64,000 bases of DNA from Leptospirales bacterium (GTDB taxonomy: Bacteria; Spirochaetota; Leptospiria; Leptospirales; Leptonemataceae), in contig JAIBBN010000001.1 of NCBI GenBank assembly GCA_019694655.1, positions 502,501 to 566,500 on the forward strand, written 5' to 3'. A program made the position numbers and the translations under genes. How positions within the stretch are numbered: position 1 is the stretch's first letter; the number at the start of each line of letters is the position of its first letter. The notes beneath the pieces were generated by a model that was not told where the DNA came from, did no database searches, and saw only the letters and a program-made list of their open reading frames with translations. This document shows positions 36,898 through 46,336 of this stretch, piece after piece.

Positions 36898-39166
36898 TCA
36901 GGCCTGCGGCGACTTTACTTGTTGCATTGCTATCAATCGCAGAACTGATTTCCAGGACAACTCGCGGCGGACCGAATTCCGCCACACGAATGGCGCCGCC
37001 ACACAGTTCCGCCGCTCGGGCAGCAATTGCAAGACCCAGCCCAGTCCCTGGCGGATGGTCGGGGGCTTTGCCGCGAACAAATGGCTCAAACACGTGATCA
37101 CGAATCGCAGGGTCAATTTCCCCATCGTTGGCAACCTGAATGGCGAGCACTCTGCTATCGCCGCCAATGCGTACTTCGATTGCCCCCGGTCCCTGGCTGT
37201 ACTTCAAGGCATTGACGATCAGATTGGCCAGAGCCCGGCGCAGCGCAATATCCAGAACTGCCGCCTCCGCCTGCGGGCGGTCCATCACAATTTTGATTTC
37301 GCGGCTGCTCTCGCTGGCCAGCTGGCAATCGCCGGCAATTTCTGAGAGGTACTCTGGCAGGCTAACGCGAGAGCTTTCCAGACGCAGGCTTTTGGCTGAG
37401 GCGCGCTCGAAGAACATCACGTCTTCCATCAGCGTCGCCATATTGTGCACTTCGCGGCGAATCTTCTCAATGCGCGATTGTCGCTGCTCCGGCGTCATGC
37501 GGTCCAGATACTGGCCCAGCAAGTCCGCAGAGGATTGGATAACGGCCAGCGGCGTGCGGAATTCATGGGATACGACCGATACGAAATTGCGCCGCATAAC
37601 ATTCAGTTCTCGCTCTTTGAGCAGCGCCATTTCCAGACTGGCATAGAGTTCCTTTTCGCGGGCCAGTGCGCTGCTCAATTGATCGGTGCGCTGCGCCACT
37701 TCCTCTTCCAGATACATCCGGTAGCGAGTAAGTTCGGTTACATCCTTCATGACCATGACTGCCGTCGCGCCGCTCCAGTTGCGCGCCCCAACGCGCGCAA
37801 TGGTCGCCTGCAACAGCAGGCTTTCGCCGTCCTTGCGCTTGCCAATCAACTCGTGGCGCTCCGGTTCGCGCCCTTCGCCGACGACGCCGGCTCTTTCGAT
37901 CATTGGCCCTGGATCGACGTTGCCCAGCAAGAGCTGCGCCGGCTGCCCGAGCAATTCATAGAGTTCGAAGCCAAAAAGTCGCTGGCATGCTTCGTTGGCG
38001 TAAACAATCTCTCCCGCTGCCGAAAGTGCAGTGACGGCATCGGTTACCGCGCCCAGGATCGCTCTGGCGCGGGCCTCGCTTTCTACTAAAGCTTCCGATG
38101 CATTGAGCAAATCGCTGATGTCCTGGTAGGTGGTCATGACATCGGACATGCCGCGATGCGGCAGCACTGCGGCGCTCATCAAACCATGAAAGCGTCTGCC
38201 GTTGGGCATTTGCATGCTGAAGCCGGCCTCGCTGCGCAATTCTCCTTCAAACAAATTGAGCAGCGCGCCCAGGCACTTGCGCAGCGTTTCCGAATCGGTT
38301 TGAAATTCGCTGAGGCCCAGCAGCGATGCCGAGGCCGTTCGCGGGCCGAAGGTGCGCTGCATTGCCCTGTTCGACGCGCGTACACGAATGCGACGGGCGA
38401 GGACGCCAATCCGTCGGGGGCGCTGGTAAAAGTAGGAGAGCAGATTTTCGACCCCGCGGCGCAGCAGTCGGAAGAAGTACTCCTCGATCTCGCTGAGATC
38501 CAGTCGTTGCATGGGCAAGGGCGAGGATTCAAACTGCGTCCGAAACTCCTGGGCGCGATCAAGTTCCAGGTTGCGGCGCTGAGAGCGTTCTCGCTGATCA
38601 ATGTAGCAAAGTGCGACGCGCGACCAATCATCTCGCAGCAGACCGGCGCGCACCTCGAAGCGCAGCTCCTGACTGGGCCCGCCGGCAATCGAAGCAAAGT
38701 GGCAAATGGTTTCGCCCTGTAGCAAGGAGAGAACCAGCGCCATCAATTCGGTAGGCGGCAAGGGCGGCGTCTGGCGCAACGGCTGGAGTCCAGACAGGGC
38801 TTTGCCATAAGCGGCATTGCTCTCCAGCTCCACTGCCAGCAACGATAGCTCCTCCAGCTGCTTGTTGTCCGCCGAGCGCAGGCTGCGCAGCGTCAATTGC
38901 CTGGCATCCAGCCGGCGTTTGATGGCCGACAGATCCACAATGCGCAGACCGACAGGAAGGCAGTCGGCAAGCCGACGATACTCAAGAGCGGAATCGTCGG
39001 CAACTGCGGAGACCGCCGCCAGGTTCAAGGGCGCGCGCCCTGCGGCGCCAGAGGCAGCGCGGCCCCGGCGACGTTGCAAGGCGCGGAGCATCGCAGCGCC
39101 GCCAGCGGCGCCCAGCAGAGCGGCCAGCAAAAGCCAGAGCGCCGAGAATGCCGGGAGAGCAGGCAT
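36854..39166 (-). CDS. Large PAS-containing histidine kinase
   Basis: A 770-residue membrane-anchored kinase with one N-terminal hydrophobic segment (about 6-27). Two or three PAS-like domains follow; the clearest is about 375-490 (ILGAVTDAVTALSAAGEIVYANEAC), and a possible one lies near 215-365. A coiled coil leads into the HisKA dimer with FVSVVSHEFRTPLAVI (phospho-His). The ATPase has NLIVNALKYSQGPG (N box) and PPGTGLGLAIAA (G2), but the G1 box is modified (VANDGEIDPAI). Its ATG overlaps the NarL-type regulator stop by one base. Confidence 0.92.
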   Translation of the reverse strand: MPALPAFSALWLLLAALLGAAGGAAMLRALQRRRGRAASGAAGRAPLNLAAVSAVADDSALEYRRLADCLPVGLRIVDLSAIKRRLDARQLTLRSLRSADNKQLEELSLLAVELESNAAYGKALSGLQPLRQTPPLPPTELMALVLSLLQGETICHFASIAGGPSQELRFEVRAGLLRDDWSRVALCYIDQRERSQRRNLELDRAQEFRTQFESSPLPMQRLDLSEIEEYFFRLLRRGVENLLSYFYQRPRRIGVLARRIRVRASNRAMQRTFGPRTASASLLGLSEFQTDSETLRKCLGALLNLFEGELRSEAGFSMQMPNGRRFHGLMSAAVLPHRGMSDVMTTYQDISDLLNASEALVESEARARAILGAVTDAVTALSAAGEIVYANEACQRLFGFELYELLGQPAQLLLGNVDPGPMIERAGVVGEGREPERHELIGKRKDGESLLLQATIARVGARNWSGATAVMVMKDVTELTRYRMYLEEEVAQRTDQLSSALAREKELYASLEMALLKERELNVMRRNFVSVVSHEFRTPLAVIQSSADLLGQYLDRMTPEQRQSRIEKIRREVHNMATLMEDVMFFERASAKSLRLESSRVSLPEYLSEIAGDCQLASESSREIKIVMDRPQAEAAVLDIALRRALANLIVNALKYSQGPGAIEVRIGGDSRVLAIQVANDGEIDPAIRDHVFEPFVRGKAPDHPPGTGLGLAIAARAAELCGGAIRVAEFGPPRVVLEISSAIDSNATSKVAAGLNDPHRSTPDHSAGG

Positions 39167-39849
39167 CAGACCAGACCATGTTCGGCGGCGAAGCGCATCA
39201 GTTCGGCCACGTTGCGAACGCGCAGCTTTTCCATGATTTTTGCGCGGTGGCTTTCTACGGTGCGCACGCTGATAAACAAGTCGTTGGCAATTTCCTTGTT
39301 CATCTTGCCGCGCAGCACCATGTCCAGGATCTCCCGTTCTCGGCGCGTAAGCGTTTCCAGCACCAGTGCGCTTTCCTGCATGCTGCGATAGTCTTCGAAG
39401 ATTAGCTCGTGAACCTGCGACGATATCATGCGATTTCCCGCAGCGACCTTGTGAACGGCGCGTTGCAATTGATCAAAGGCTTCATCTTTGAGTATGTAGC
39501 CGAAGACATTGGCAAATCCCGTAGCCTGGCGAACGTACTTGGCTTCGCGGTGCATGGTCAGTACGACGATGCGCAAGGCCGGCTGCGCCGCCGCCAGTTG
39601 TCGGATCAACTCAAAGCCGTTGATTCCCGGCATCGAAAGATCCAGAATGAGAATATCGCACGGCGACCGCTGCAACTCATTCAAAGTCGAGTCGCCATCG
39701 CTGGCTTCGCCAACAACCTCTACGGATTCGTCGCGGGCCAGCATCTGGCGCAATCCCTGCCGGACTATCTCATGATCGTCGGCCAGCAGGACTCGGATGC
39801 TCTTCCCGCTCTGGGCGAGATCGGATTGTAATTCTGAGCCCTTGGCCAT
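39166..39849 (-). CDS. NarL/FixJ-family response regulator
   Basis: A 227-residue DNA-binding regulator. Receiver residues about 18-135 have the acidic pair in VLLADDHEI, phospho-Asp in ILILDLSMPGING and Lys in GYILKDEA. The LuxR-type HTH at about 160-225 has LTRREREILDMVLRGKMNKEIAND and SVRTVESHRAKIMEKL. ATG at 39849 follows GGTGGAG. The gene begins within the end of the receiver-kinase gene (80-bp overlap), so that kinase is the likely partner. It may activate this whole operon. Confidence 0.93.
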   Translation of the reverse strand: MAKGSELQSDLAQSGKSIRVLLADDHEIVRQGLRQMLARDESVEVVGEASDGDSTLNELQRSPCDILILDLSMPGINGFELIRQLAAAQPALRIVVLTMHREAKYVRQATGFANVFGYILKDEAFDQLQRAVHKVAAGNRMISSQVHELIFEDYRSMQESALVLETLTRREREILDMVLRGKMNKEIANDLFISVRTVESHRAKIMEKLRVRNVAELMRFAAEHGLV

Positions 39850-40945
39850 GATTCTCCACCTCGAGGGCAGCGCCAATCGCCACAGCCCTCTGTTTCATAA
39901 TTCGCAGCCCCAGGCCGCCGCCGCCGTCGCGAAAAACCAGCTCCGGGGCGCCCCCGCCGTCGTCCTCAATGGCAAGCCACAGGGCGCCGTCGGCCAGCCC
40001 CCAGTGCACCTCGGTGCGCCGAGCCTGGGAATGGCGCGCCGTATTGCTCAAGGCCTCTTGTATGATTCTGAAAATATGCACCTGCTGATCTTCAGTCAAG
40101 GAGGCTTCCAGCCCTTCGATTTGCATTTCGACTTCCATTCTTTCCGAAAAGCTGCGCGCCAGATCCAGCAAAGCAGCCTCCAGACCGCGCGGGTGCAGCG
40201 GACTGGCGCCCAGATCATGAGCGAGAGCTCGCGTGCTGCGCGCCAGCGCGTCAAATCGCAACAGCGCTTCGCGCAGTCCTTCGCTGCTGGGCGCAGCCAG
40301 CTGCGCCTGGATCATCCACTTCAGCGAAACGATCTGCTGGCCAATGTTGTCGTGAATCTCTTGAGCCAATCGGCTGCGTTCTTCCTCGCGGACTTCAAGC
40401 AACTGGATGTTCAAATCGAGGATGCGCTTTTCGGAGGCTCGGCGTTTTTCCAGTTCAGCCTCAAGCTGTCGATTGCTACGCAAGATCTCAGCGCTGCGCT
40501 CAATGACGCGCTCTTCGAGGTCCTGGTTGAGCTGGCGCAGCAGGTCCTGTGCCGCGCGCAGGCGCAGCATGCTGCGTACGCGCGCCTTCAGTTCCTGCAC
40601 CTCAAAGGGTTTGCGCACAAAGTCCTCGGCAATTTCGAGGGCCGCCACAATATCCTGCTGACCGCCGCGACCGGAAAGTACGATGATCAACGTATCTCGC
40701 GTCAGCGCCCCGCGCTTCAACTCGCGGGCCACCTCCAGCCCATCGATATCGGGCAGGGTCAAATCAAGCAGCGCCACCGCCGGATGGCGTTCGCGGGCCA
40801 GACGAAGGCCATCCGCTCCCTGTCCGGCGCCAATCGCATGGTAGCCTTCCAGCTCCAGGGCCAGAAGCAAGTTCTCGCGAAGCGCAGCATCGTCTTCGAT
40901 GACCAGCAATTGCGGCGAAGCTGCATCGATCATTGTATTCAGCAT
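39770..40945 (-). CDS. Receiver-linked NarX-type (HisKA_3) sensor kinase
   Basis: A 391-residue cytosolic hybrid. An N-terminal receiver (about 12-130: VIEDDAALREN, ALLDLTLPDIDG, DFVRKPF) connects through a long coiled coil (about 130-195) to a HisKA_3 domain with EEERSRLAQEIHDNIGQQI (phospho-His in EIHD). The ATPase has QEALSNTARHSQA and GGGGLGLRIMKQR. A kinase with its own receiver at the N-terminus suggests that another kinase sets its activity. First gene of the minus-strand signalling series, starting 116 bp from the divergent chemotaxis operon. Confidence 0.92.
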   Translation of the reverse strand: MLNTMIDAASPQLLVIEDDAALRENLLLALELEGYHAIGAGQGADGLRLARERHPAVALLDLTLPDIDGLEVARELKRGALTRDTLIIVLSGRGGQQDIVAALEIAEDFVRKPFEVQELKARVRSMLRLRAAQDLLRQLNQDLEERVIERSAEILRSNRQLEAELEKRRASEKRILDLNIQLLEVREEERSRLAQEIHDNIGQQIVSLKWMIQAQLAAPSSEGLREALLRFDALARSTRALAHDLGASPLHPRGLEAALLDLARSFSERMEVEMQIEGLEASLTEDQQVHIFRIIQEALSNTARHSQARRTEVHWGLADGALWLAIEDDGGGAPELVFRDGGGGLGLRIMKQRAVAIGAALEVENHGQGLRITIRSRPEREEHPSPAGRRS

Positions 40946-41016
40946 TATTCATGCGCCCGCTGACCTTGCAATCCGTATTGCTACCGGGAAGAGATGACGG
41001 CGCCGCCGATTGATTT

Positions 41017-41036
41017 TGGGGCAAAGCTGGGGCAAA
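41017..41036 (+). promoter_or_regulatory. Direct repeat in the divergent signalling/chemotaxis intergenic region
   Basis: TGGGGCAAA occurs twice (41017-41025 and 41028-41036) with an 11-bp period, so both copies face the same side of the helix. It lies 24 bp upstream of the STAS start, between two large divergent operons, and could be an activator or repressor site. No convincing -35/-10 pair was found. Confidence 0.35.
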
Positions 41037-41060
41037 CTTCGCCCATCAGAGGGCAGGCCC

Positions 41061-41357
41061 ATGAATTTTTTTTCAGCAAAGGACCGAGTCGTTATTGCAC
41101 TCGATGAAAACGAACTGGGCGAGTCCGCCCGCTTGCAGCGCGATCTTGCCGCGCTGCCGTTACAGCCCGGCGGCAATCTGGCCATCGACATGCGGCGCGC
41201 TCGCGTACTGCCGCTGCCGGCCGCTGCTACGCTGGCGGCCTTTGCTGCGGCGCGCAGGGCGGAGGGCTCGGCGGTCTCGCTGCAGGTCAGCTCGGACGTG
41301 GCCAGCGCTCTGGAAAGTCTACAGGCCGTGAAGCTCTTCGAGGTGCGCGCCGAATGA
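41061..41357 (+). CDS. STAS-domain protein at the head of the chemotaxis operon
   Basis: A 98-residue protein with a STAS/MlaB-like pattern: VVIALDENELGES, GGNLAIDMRRARVLPLPAAATLAAF, and SLQVSSDVASALESLQAVKLFEV. STAS proteins are often anti-sigma antagonists or partners of switch components. The usual phosphorylatable Ser/Thr after the second strand is not evident here (MRRARVLPL). ATG at 41061 follows AGGGCAGG. It overlaps cheA by four bases (ATGA), implying co-translation. Confidence 0.78.
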   Translation: MNFFSAKDRVVIALDENELGESARLQRDLAALPLQPGGNLAIDMRRARVLPLPAAATLAAFAAARRAEGSAVSLQVSSDVASALESLQAVKLFEVRAE

Positions 41358-43897
41358 AGGCCGCTGTCAACATGGCGGAACTGGCCTCGACCTTCCGCCG
41401 CGAGACGCTGGAGATCCTGCAGCGCGCCGAGGAGGCGATCCTGTCGCTGGAGGGCGGCGAATCGGCGGAAAGCATTCGCGAAATCTTTCGTATTGTACAT
41501 ACGGTCAAGGGTAACGCCGGCCTCTTCGAGCTGCCGGAGCTGGTTTCTGCGGCGCATCACCTGGAAGACGCATTGGCAGCGCTGCGTAAACATCCGCAGA
41601 GTTGCACTCCAGCCTGGATCGATGCGATGCTACAAGGCGTAGATGTGCTGCGAACGCTCTTAACCGAAGCGCCGCCAGATTCAGAGAGCCGGGTTGCGGC
41701 GCTGCGCCAGACGCTACAGCATCTGCTGGCCGACGCCGGGGCTGCCGTCGAAGCCTGCGAGACGGAACCTGAAGAAAAGACTGCATCACATAAGAATCGT
41801 ACGCCTTTGCGCCTCAGCGCGCCTACAGGCGCCATGCTCCGCGCTCGCGAAGAGAACAAGTCTTTGCATCTCTTGCTGTTTGATGCCGTGCAACAACGTC
41901 TGGCCAATCTCTCTGATCTGGCAAAAATGTTTGCCGCACTGCGCGATGAGGGGACCTTGCTGGAGGGCGGCGTGTTGTGGGAGCGCGTGCCGGCGTTGAA
42001 TGGACGCGGCGCCAGCCTGCCCTGTTTCATGTTTCTGCTCAGCGAGGAGGCCCCGGCCTCCATTTGTCGACGCAGCGGCATTCGCGCGGCCCAGCTGAAG
42101 ACGCTCTTTCGCGCGCAATCCATCCTGGATACAAAGCAAGAGACGCCCGCGGCAGAGTCCAGCGCCAGCGCCGCGGTCGCCACTAAGGTCGAATCGCCAG
42201 AAGCAGCGGCTGCAGGTCGCGTTATGCCCGCAACCGAAGCGGAGGGGCAAAAAGCCGACAACCTTCGCGTTTCCCTGGGCCTGATCGATGAGATCATCAA
42301 TCTTACCGGCGAAACAGTCATTGCCCGCAATGACCTGCTGCAGCGTGTAGAAAAGCACGGAAACCAGGATCTGCTCTCAGCGGCGCGCAAAATCAGCCGC
42401 CTGATCACCAGTATGCAAGAGCGCATCATGCGCACGCGCCTGCAGCAGCTGGATCTGGCCTTTCGACGGTTGCCGCGCATTGTTCATGACGCTTGCCGCG
42501 CAACCGCCAAGAAAGCGGAACTGGTGATCGAAGGCGGCGAGACCGAGCTGGATAAGACGCTGATCGACGCTATCCTGGATCCGCTGACCCATTGCGTGCG
42601 CAATTCCGTGGATCACGGCATCGAAAGTCCGGAGGAACGCCGGCGCGCCGGCAAGCCAGAAGCTGGCCTGATTCGCGTCAGCGCCGCCATGAGCGGCGGC
42701 AGCGTGGTCATCACCGTTCGCGACGACGGTCGCGGCCTTGATCTGGAAGCGATTCGCGCTACTGCGGTTCGTCGCGGGGTGATGAGCGACGCCGAAGCCC
42801 GCGCCGCCGATGAGGAGCGCTTGCGCGAATGCCTGTTCATGCCCGGCTTCAGTACGCGCGATTCAGTTTCCGAAACCAGCGGGCGCGGCGTCGGTATGGA
42901 TGTGGTGCGCAGTCGCGTGGAGGCCGCGGGCGGAAGCGTCGAATTGAGCAGCGAGGCCGGACGCGGAATGGAGCTGGCTATCCATCTGCCGCAGACCCTG
43001 GCGATCATTACCTGTTTGCTGGTACGACAGGCTGGAACGCGCTTTGCGATTCCGGAAAAGCATATTGAAGAGATGCTTACCTTTGACGATGCGCAGGCGG
43101 CCATGGTCCGCGATCGCACTGTTTACAATCTGCGTGGTCGCATGCTGCCCTATGTCGACCTTTCTGAAATTCTCAACGGCGAGGCGGGGGCGCACAGCGG
43201 CGGCTACATGGTCGTACTCAAGACCGATCGCGTGCGCTTTGGCTTGCGCGTGGATGAGGTGATCAACCCGGAGGAATTCGTTGTACGCAGATTGTCCGAC
43301 TATTTCCAGAACATTCGGCTTTACTCCGGCGCCGGCGTGATGGGCGACGGCGAGGCGATATTGATTCTGGATACCGCCGGCATCGCCAGATCGGCGCGCC
43401 TGAAATCCAATCTGGCCGAGACCATGGATCGGCGCGAGGATGGAGCAGCAGGCGCCAGCAACCGCAGCTTCCTGCTGTTCCGCGTGGGCGATCAGCGCCT
43501 GGCGCTTGACTTTGCCGATTTCCCGCGGCTGCGTCGCCTCGCGCCAGGCGATCTCAAGGAGTTTCTGGGCCGCGAGTCCGTCCTGCAAGATGAGCGCCTG
43601 GTGCCGGCGCTGCGTCTGGAGCAGATCCGCGAACTGGGCATCCAGCGCAGCGCCGAAGCCGCCGGACGGTATGCAGTATTTCTGGGCCGCGCCGGCGAGG
43701 AGGCCGCGCTCTTGGTCGACGAAGTGATCAATGTGGCGGCGCAGGCAATTGTCTGGGAAGCGGAACGCGCCGGCGCCGGCGTGGTGCGCAATCGCGCCCT
43801 GGTGGACGGATACAGCGTGGGACTGCTGGATGCCGCGGCCTTGCTCAAGGCCAGCGTGCGCGCCGGCAAAGTTGAGCGGCAAGAGGCAATTGCATGA
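41354..43897 (+). CDS. cheA: Chemotaxis histidine kinase CheA with an extra CheW-like domain
   Basis: An 847-residue kinase (E. coli CheA is 654). The Hpt domain has phospho-His49 in IFRIVHTVKGNAGLF. A linker region is followed by P3 dimerisation (LGLIDEIINLTGETVIARND), the P4 ATPase (HCVRNSVDHGIESPEERRRAG, SVVITVRDDGRGLD, MPGFSTRDSVSETSGRGVGMD) and P5 (about 560-690). A further domain (about 700-835: FLLFRVGDQRLALDFADFP, AALLVDEVINV) resembles a second CheW-like module. It receives receptor signals and phosphorylates CheY and CheB. Confidence 0.95.
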   Translation: MKAAVNMAELASTFRRETLEILQRAEEAILSLEGGESAESIREIFRIVHTVKGNAGLFELPELVSAAHHLEDALAALRKHPQSCTPAWIDAMLQGVDVLRTLLTEAPPDSESRVAALRQTLQHLLADAGAAVEACETEPEEKTASHKNRTPLRLSAPTGAMLRAREENKSLHLLLFDAVQQRLANLSDLAKMFAALRDEGTLLEGGVLWERVPALNGRGASLPCFMFLLSEEAPASICRRSGIRAAQLKTLFRAQSILDTKQETPAAESSASAAVATKVESPEAAAAGRVMPATEAEGQKADNLRVSLGLIDEIINLTGETVIARNDLLQRVEKHGNQDLLSAARKISRLITSMQERIMRTRLQQLDLAFRRLPRIVHDACRATAKKAELVIEGGETELDKTLIDAILDPLTHCVRNSVDHGIESPEERRRAGKPEAGLIRVSAAMSGGSVVITVRDDGRGLDLEAIRATAVRRGVMSDAEARAADEERLRECLFMPGFSTRDSVSETSGRGVGMDVVRSRVEAAGGSVELSSEAGRGMELAIHLPQTLAIITCLLVRQAGTRFAIPEKHIEEMLTFDDAQAAMVRDRTVYNLRGRMLPYVDLSEILNGEAGAHSGGYMVVLKTDRVRFGLRVDEVINPEEFVVRRLSDYFQNIRLYSGAGVMGDGEAILILDTAGIARSARLKSNLAETMDRREDGAAGASNRSFLLFRVGDQRLALDFADFPRLRRLAPGDLKEFLGRESVLQDERLVPALRLEQIRELGIQRSAEAAGRYAVFLGRAGEEAALLVDEVINVAAQAIVWEAERAGAGVVRNRALVDGYSVGLLDAAALLKASVRAGKVERQEAIA

Positions 43898-44376
43898 AAC
43901 GATTGGAGGTGCTCAACTTTCGTCATTCGAATCGAATTTACGCCGTCCCGCTGTTGCAGTGTCGCGAAGTCAGCCGCGGTGTGCGCATCAATCAGGTGCC
44001 GCGCGCGCCCGGTTATGTGGCCGGCATCGCCAATATTCGCGGCGACGTGGTGACGGTCATCGATGTGACCGCTTTGCTTACGGGCAATGATGAGCGGCGT
44101 TACGAAAGCGAGGCAGATGGCCTGATCGTTCTTCGCTCCGCGGAGGCTACGGTGGCATTGCTGGCCGACGAAGCGCTGGACGTCATGTCGGTGGATGAAG
44201 CCGAACTGGATACTGCTCCTTCGCAGTTTGAAGAAACCGGCGCCGCCTATCTGGCCGCAGCCTTTCGCTGGAAAGGCGATGTCGCGCTGGTACTGCGGCC
44301 AGAAGCCTTGCTGGATGCGCGCAACGCCGTGAATGAACGGGAATCGAGACGGGCGCTGCAAGGCGGCGTCGCATGA
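43894..44376 (+). CDS. cheW: Chemotaxis coupling protein CheW
   Basis: A 160-residue CheW that couples chemoreceptors to CheA. Seen: FRHSNRIYAVPLLQCREVSRG, the receptor-binding PRAPGYVAGIANIRGDVVTVIDV, and VALLADEALDVMSV. The ATGA overlap joins it to cheA upstream and to cheB downstream. Confidence 0.94.
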   Translation: MKRLEVLNFRHSNRIYAVPLLQCREVSRGVRINQVPRAPGYVAGIANIRGDVVTVIDVTALLTGNDERRYESEADGLIVLRSAEATVALLADEALDVMSVDEAELDTAPSQFEETGAAYLAAAFRWKGDVALVLRPEALLDARNAVNERESRRALQGGVA

Positions 44377-45476
44377 TTGCGCCTACTGCCGTGCATCCGG
44401 TCGGGCAACAGCAGGGCGCCAGAAAGCGCGTGCTGATTGTAGATGATTCGACGCTCTATCGCCAGGCGTTGCGCAGCGTCATCAGCGCCGATCCCGACTA
44501 CGAAGTCGTCTCGACGGCTGGCAATGGCAAACTGGCCTTGCCGCGACTGCGCTACTATAAGCCAGATTTTGTAATACTTGATCAAGAAATGCCGGAGCTG
44601 ACTGGCCTGGAGCTGCTCGATATCATTCGCCGCGACTATCCCTCAACCCGCGTGCTGATGTTCAGCGCCCACACGATCGAGGGATCAAAGACTGCCATTG
44701 AGGCCTTGCACCGCGGCGCGCACGATTTCATTGCCAAGCCGGAGGGGCTGGTGGCCGGCGCGATTCAGGAATTCGTCGATCGAAAGATCCTGCAACGCCT
44801 GCGCGCCCTTTCGCCGACAACGCCCGCTGCTGCCAGCGGCAGGCAGCAGCGCACCTTGCGTCTGGATCACGAGGGCCCTTCGCTTGCAGGCTTTCGGGCT
44901 CGGGCTGTCTGCATCGCTGCCTCCACCGGCGGCCCCATTGCGTTGCGCGCCTTGCTGATGGCACTCGACCGGCGGCTGAACGGTCCGATCTTTCTGGTTC
45001 AGCACATGCCGCCGCTCTTCACTCGCGAACTGGCGCTGAGCCTGGCTCGCTTCAGCGGGCGTGAGATCGTCGAGGCCGAGCACGGCATGGCGGCGCAGGC
45101 GGACGTTTGCTATGTGGCTGCCGGCGGCAAACACATGGTAGTCCGCGACGGCGCCGATGGCCTGACCATAGAACTCAATATGGCGCCGCCGGAACTCAGC
45201 TGCCGTCCCTCCGCCAACATTCTGTTCCGTTCGCTGGCCGCAAGTTCGGTTGCTAAGAGTTGCCTGGCAGTTGTCCTGACCGGCATGGGCGAAGATGGCG
45301 CCGACGGCGTCGGCGCGCTGGTTGAGGTTGGCGGTCGCTGCATCACCCAGAGCGAGGAAAGTTGCACGGTGTATGGCATGCCGCAAGCGGTCGACGCCGC
45401 CGGATGGAGCAGCTTAAGCGCCAGGCCAGAGGATCTGGGAAAGAAGATTGTCGAACTGATGGGCGGCGAGCCATGA
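44373..45476 (+). CDS. cheB: Chemotaxis protein-glutamate methylesterase CheB
   Basis: A 367-residue two-domain enzyme that removes receptor methyl groups and deamidates receptors. The receiver has phospho-Asp70 in FVILDQEMPELTG. The methylesterase domain (about 175-365) has the catalytic triad Ser184 (AASTGGP), His211 (VQHMPP) and Asp308 (LTGMGEDGADG). Length and layout are normal. It starts in the cheW stop (ATGA) and ends in the cheR start (ATGA). Confidence 0.95.
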   Translation: MIAPTAVHPVGQQQGARKRVLIVDDSTLYRQALRSVISADPDYEVVSTAGNGKLALPRLRYYKPDFVILDQEMPELTGLELLDIIRRDYPSTRVLMFSAHTIEGSKTAIEALHRGAHDFIAKPEGLVAGAIQEFVDRKILQRLRALSPTTPAAASGRQQRTLRLDHEGPSLAGFRARAVCIAASTGGPIALRALLMALDRRLNGPIFLVQHMPPLFTRELALSLARFSGREIVEAEHGMAAQADVCYVAAGGKHMVVRDGADGLTIELNMAPPELSCRPSANILFRSLAASSVAKSCLAVVLTGMGEDGADGVGALVEVGGRCITQSEESCTVYGMPQAVDAAGWSSLSARPEDLGKKIVELMGGEP

Positions 45477-46300
45477 ATTCGGCGCAGGAAAAACTGGCGG
45501 CGGCCATTGCTACAGCCAGCGGGCTGCAACTGGGGCCGGACAAGACCTACCTGCTGGATGCGCGACTGGCCTCGGTGATGCGCGAGTTTTCTGTAGCCAG
45601 CTACGACCAGGCCGTGCTGGATTTTGAAGCGCGACCGGAATTTCGCGCGCGCGTCGTTGATGCCATTACCACCCATGAGACCAGTTTTTTTCGCGACGAA
45701 GCAATCTTCCGGGCGCTCCCCGAGCAAATCCTGCCCGAATTGGCCGCGCACCGTCAGACGCCGGAATCGCAGCTGGAACTTTCGATCTGGTCAGCGGCCT
45801 GTGCTACCGGCCAGGAGCCATATTCCATTTTGATGCAGCTGGAAGAGAGCGGCAAATACAACCTCACGGAAATCCAGGTTACCGCCACTGACTGTGCGCA
45901 CGATACTCTGGAGCGCGCTCGCAACGGGCGATTCACAAAGTTCCAGGTCAGTCGCGGTTTGAGCCCCGCCAGACTGGCGCGGCATTTCGATGCTGAGGGC
46001 GACGGCTATCGCATCAAAGCCGGCCTGCGCCAGGGCGTACAATTTCTGGAGCACAATCTGATCAGCGATCCGCCTCCCGGCCGCTTCGATATCGTCTTTT
46101 GCCGAAATGTCGTAATCTATTTCAGCGAGCCTTCGCGGATTCGCGCCCTCGATGCTGTGATTCGCAGCATCAAACCGGACGGCGTACTGATCATTGGCGC
46201 CTCGGAGACTCTGGCAGGCGCCTTCAAGGGCTATGTCATTCGCCATTTTGGGAAGGTATTCTACTACGAAATGAAGAGTTCAAATATAACGCTGTTTTAG
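45473..46300 (+). CDS. cheR: Chemotaxis protein methyltransferase CheR
   Basis: A 275-residue SAM-dependent receptor glutamate methyltransferase. The helical N-terminal part is followed by ITTHETSFFRDEAIF, SIWSAACATGQEPYSI (SAM-binding loop), VTATDCAHDTLERA and FDIVFCRNVVIYFS, all typical. ATG at 45473 overlaps cheB (ATGA). The usual SIG or ATG start of motif I is kept as ACATGQEPY. Confidence 0.95.
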   Translation: MNSAQEKLAAAIATASGLQLGPDKTYLLDARLASVMREFSVASYDQAVLDFEARPEFRARVVDAITTHETSFFRDEAIFRALPEQILPELAAHRQTPESQLELSIWSAACATGQEPYSILMQLEESGKYNLTEIQVTATDCAHDTLERARNGRFTKFQVSRGLSPARLARHFDAEGDGYRIKAGLRQGVQFLEHNLISDPPPGRFDIVFCRNVVIYFSEPSRIRALDAVIRSIKPDGVLIIGASETLAGAFKGYVIRHFGKVFYYEMKSSNITLF

Positions 46301-46336
46301 GTCCGCTTTGGCGCAGCGAACAGCCGGGAGATAGTT

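Noticed and set aside
40986-41012. Sigma-28 type promoter (GCCGATTG) before the che operon
   Set aside because: GCCGATTG resembles the -10 GCCGATAA but there is no TAAA-like -35 at the required 15-bp distance.
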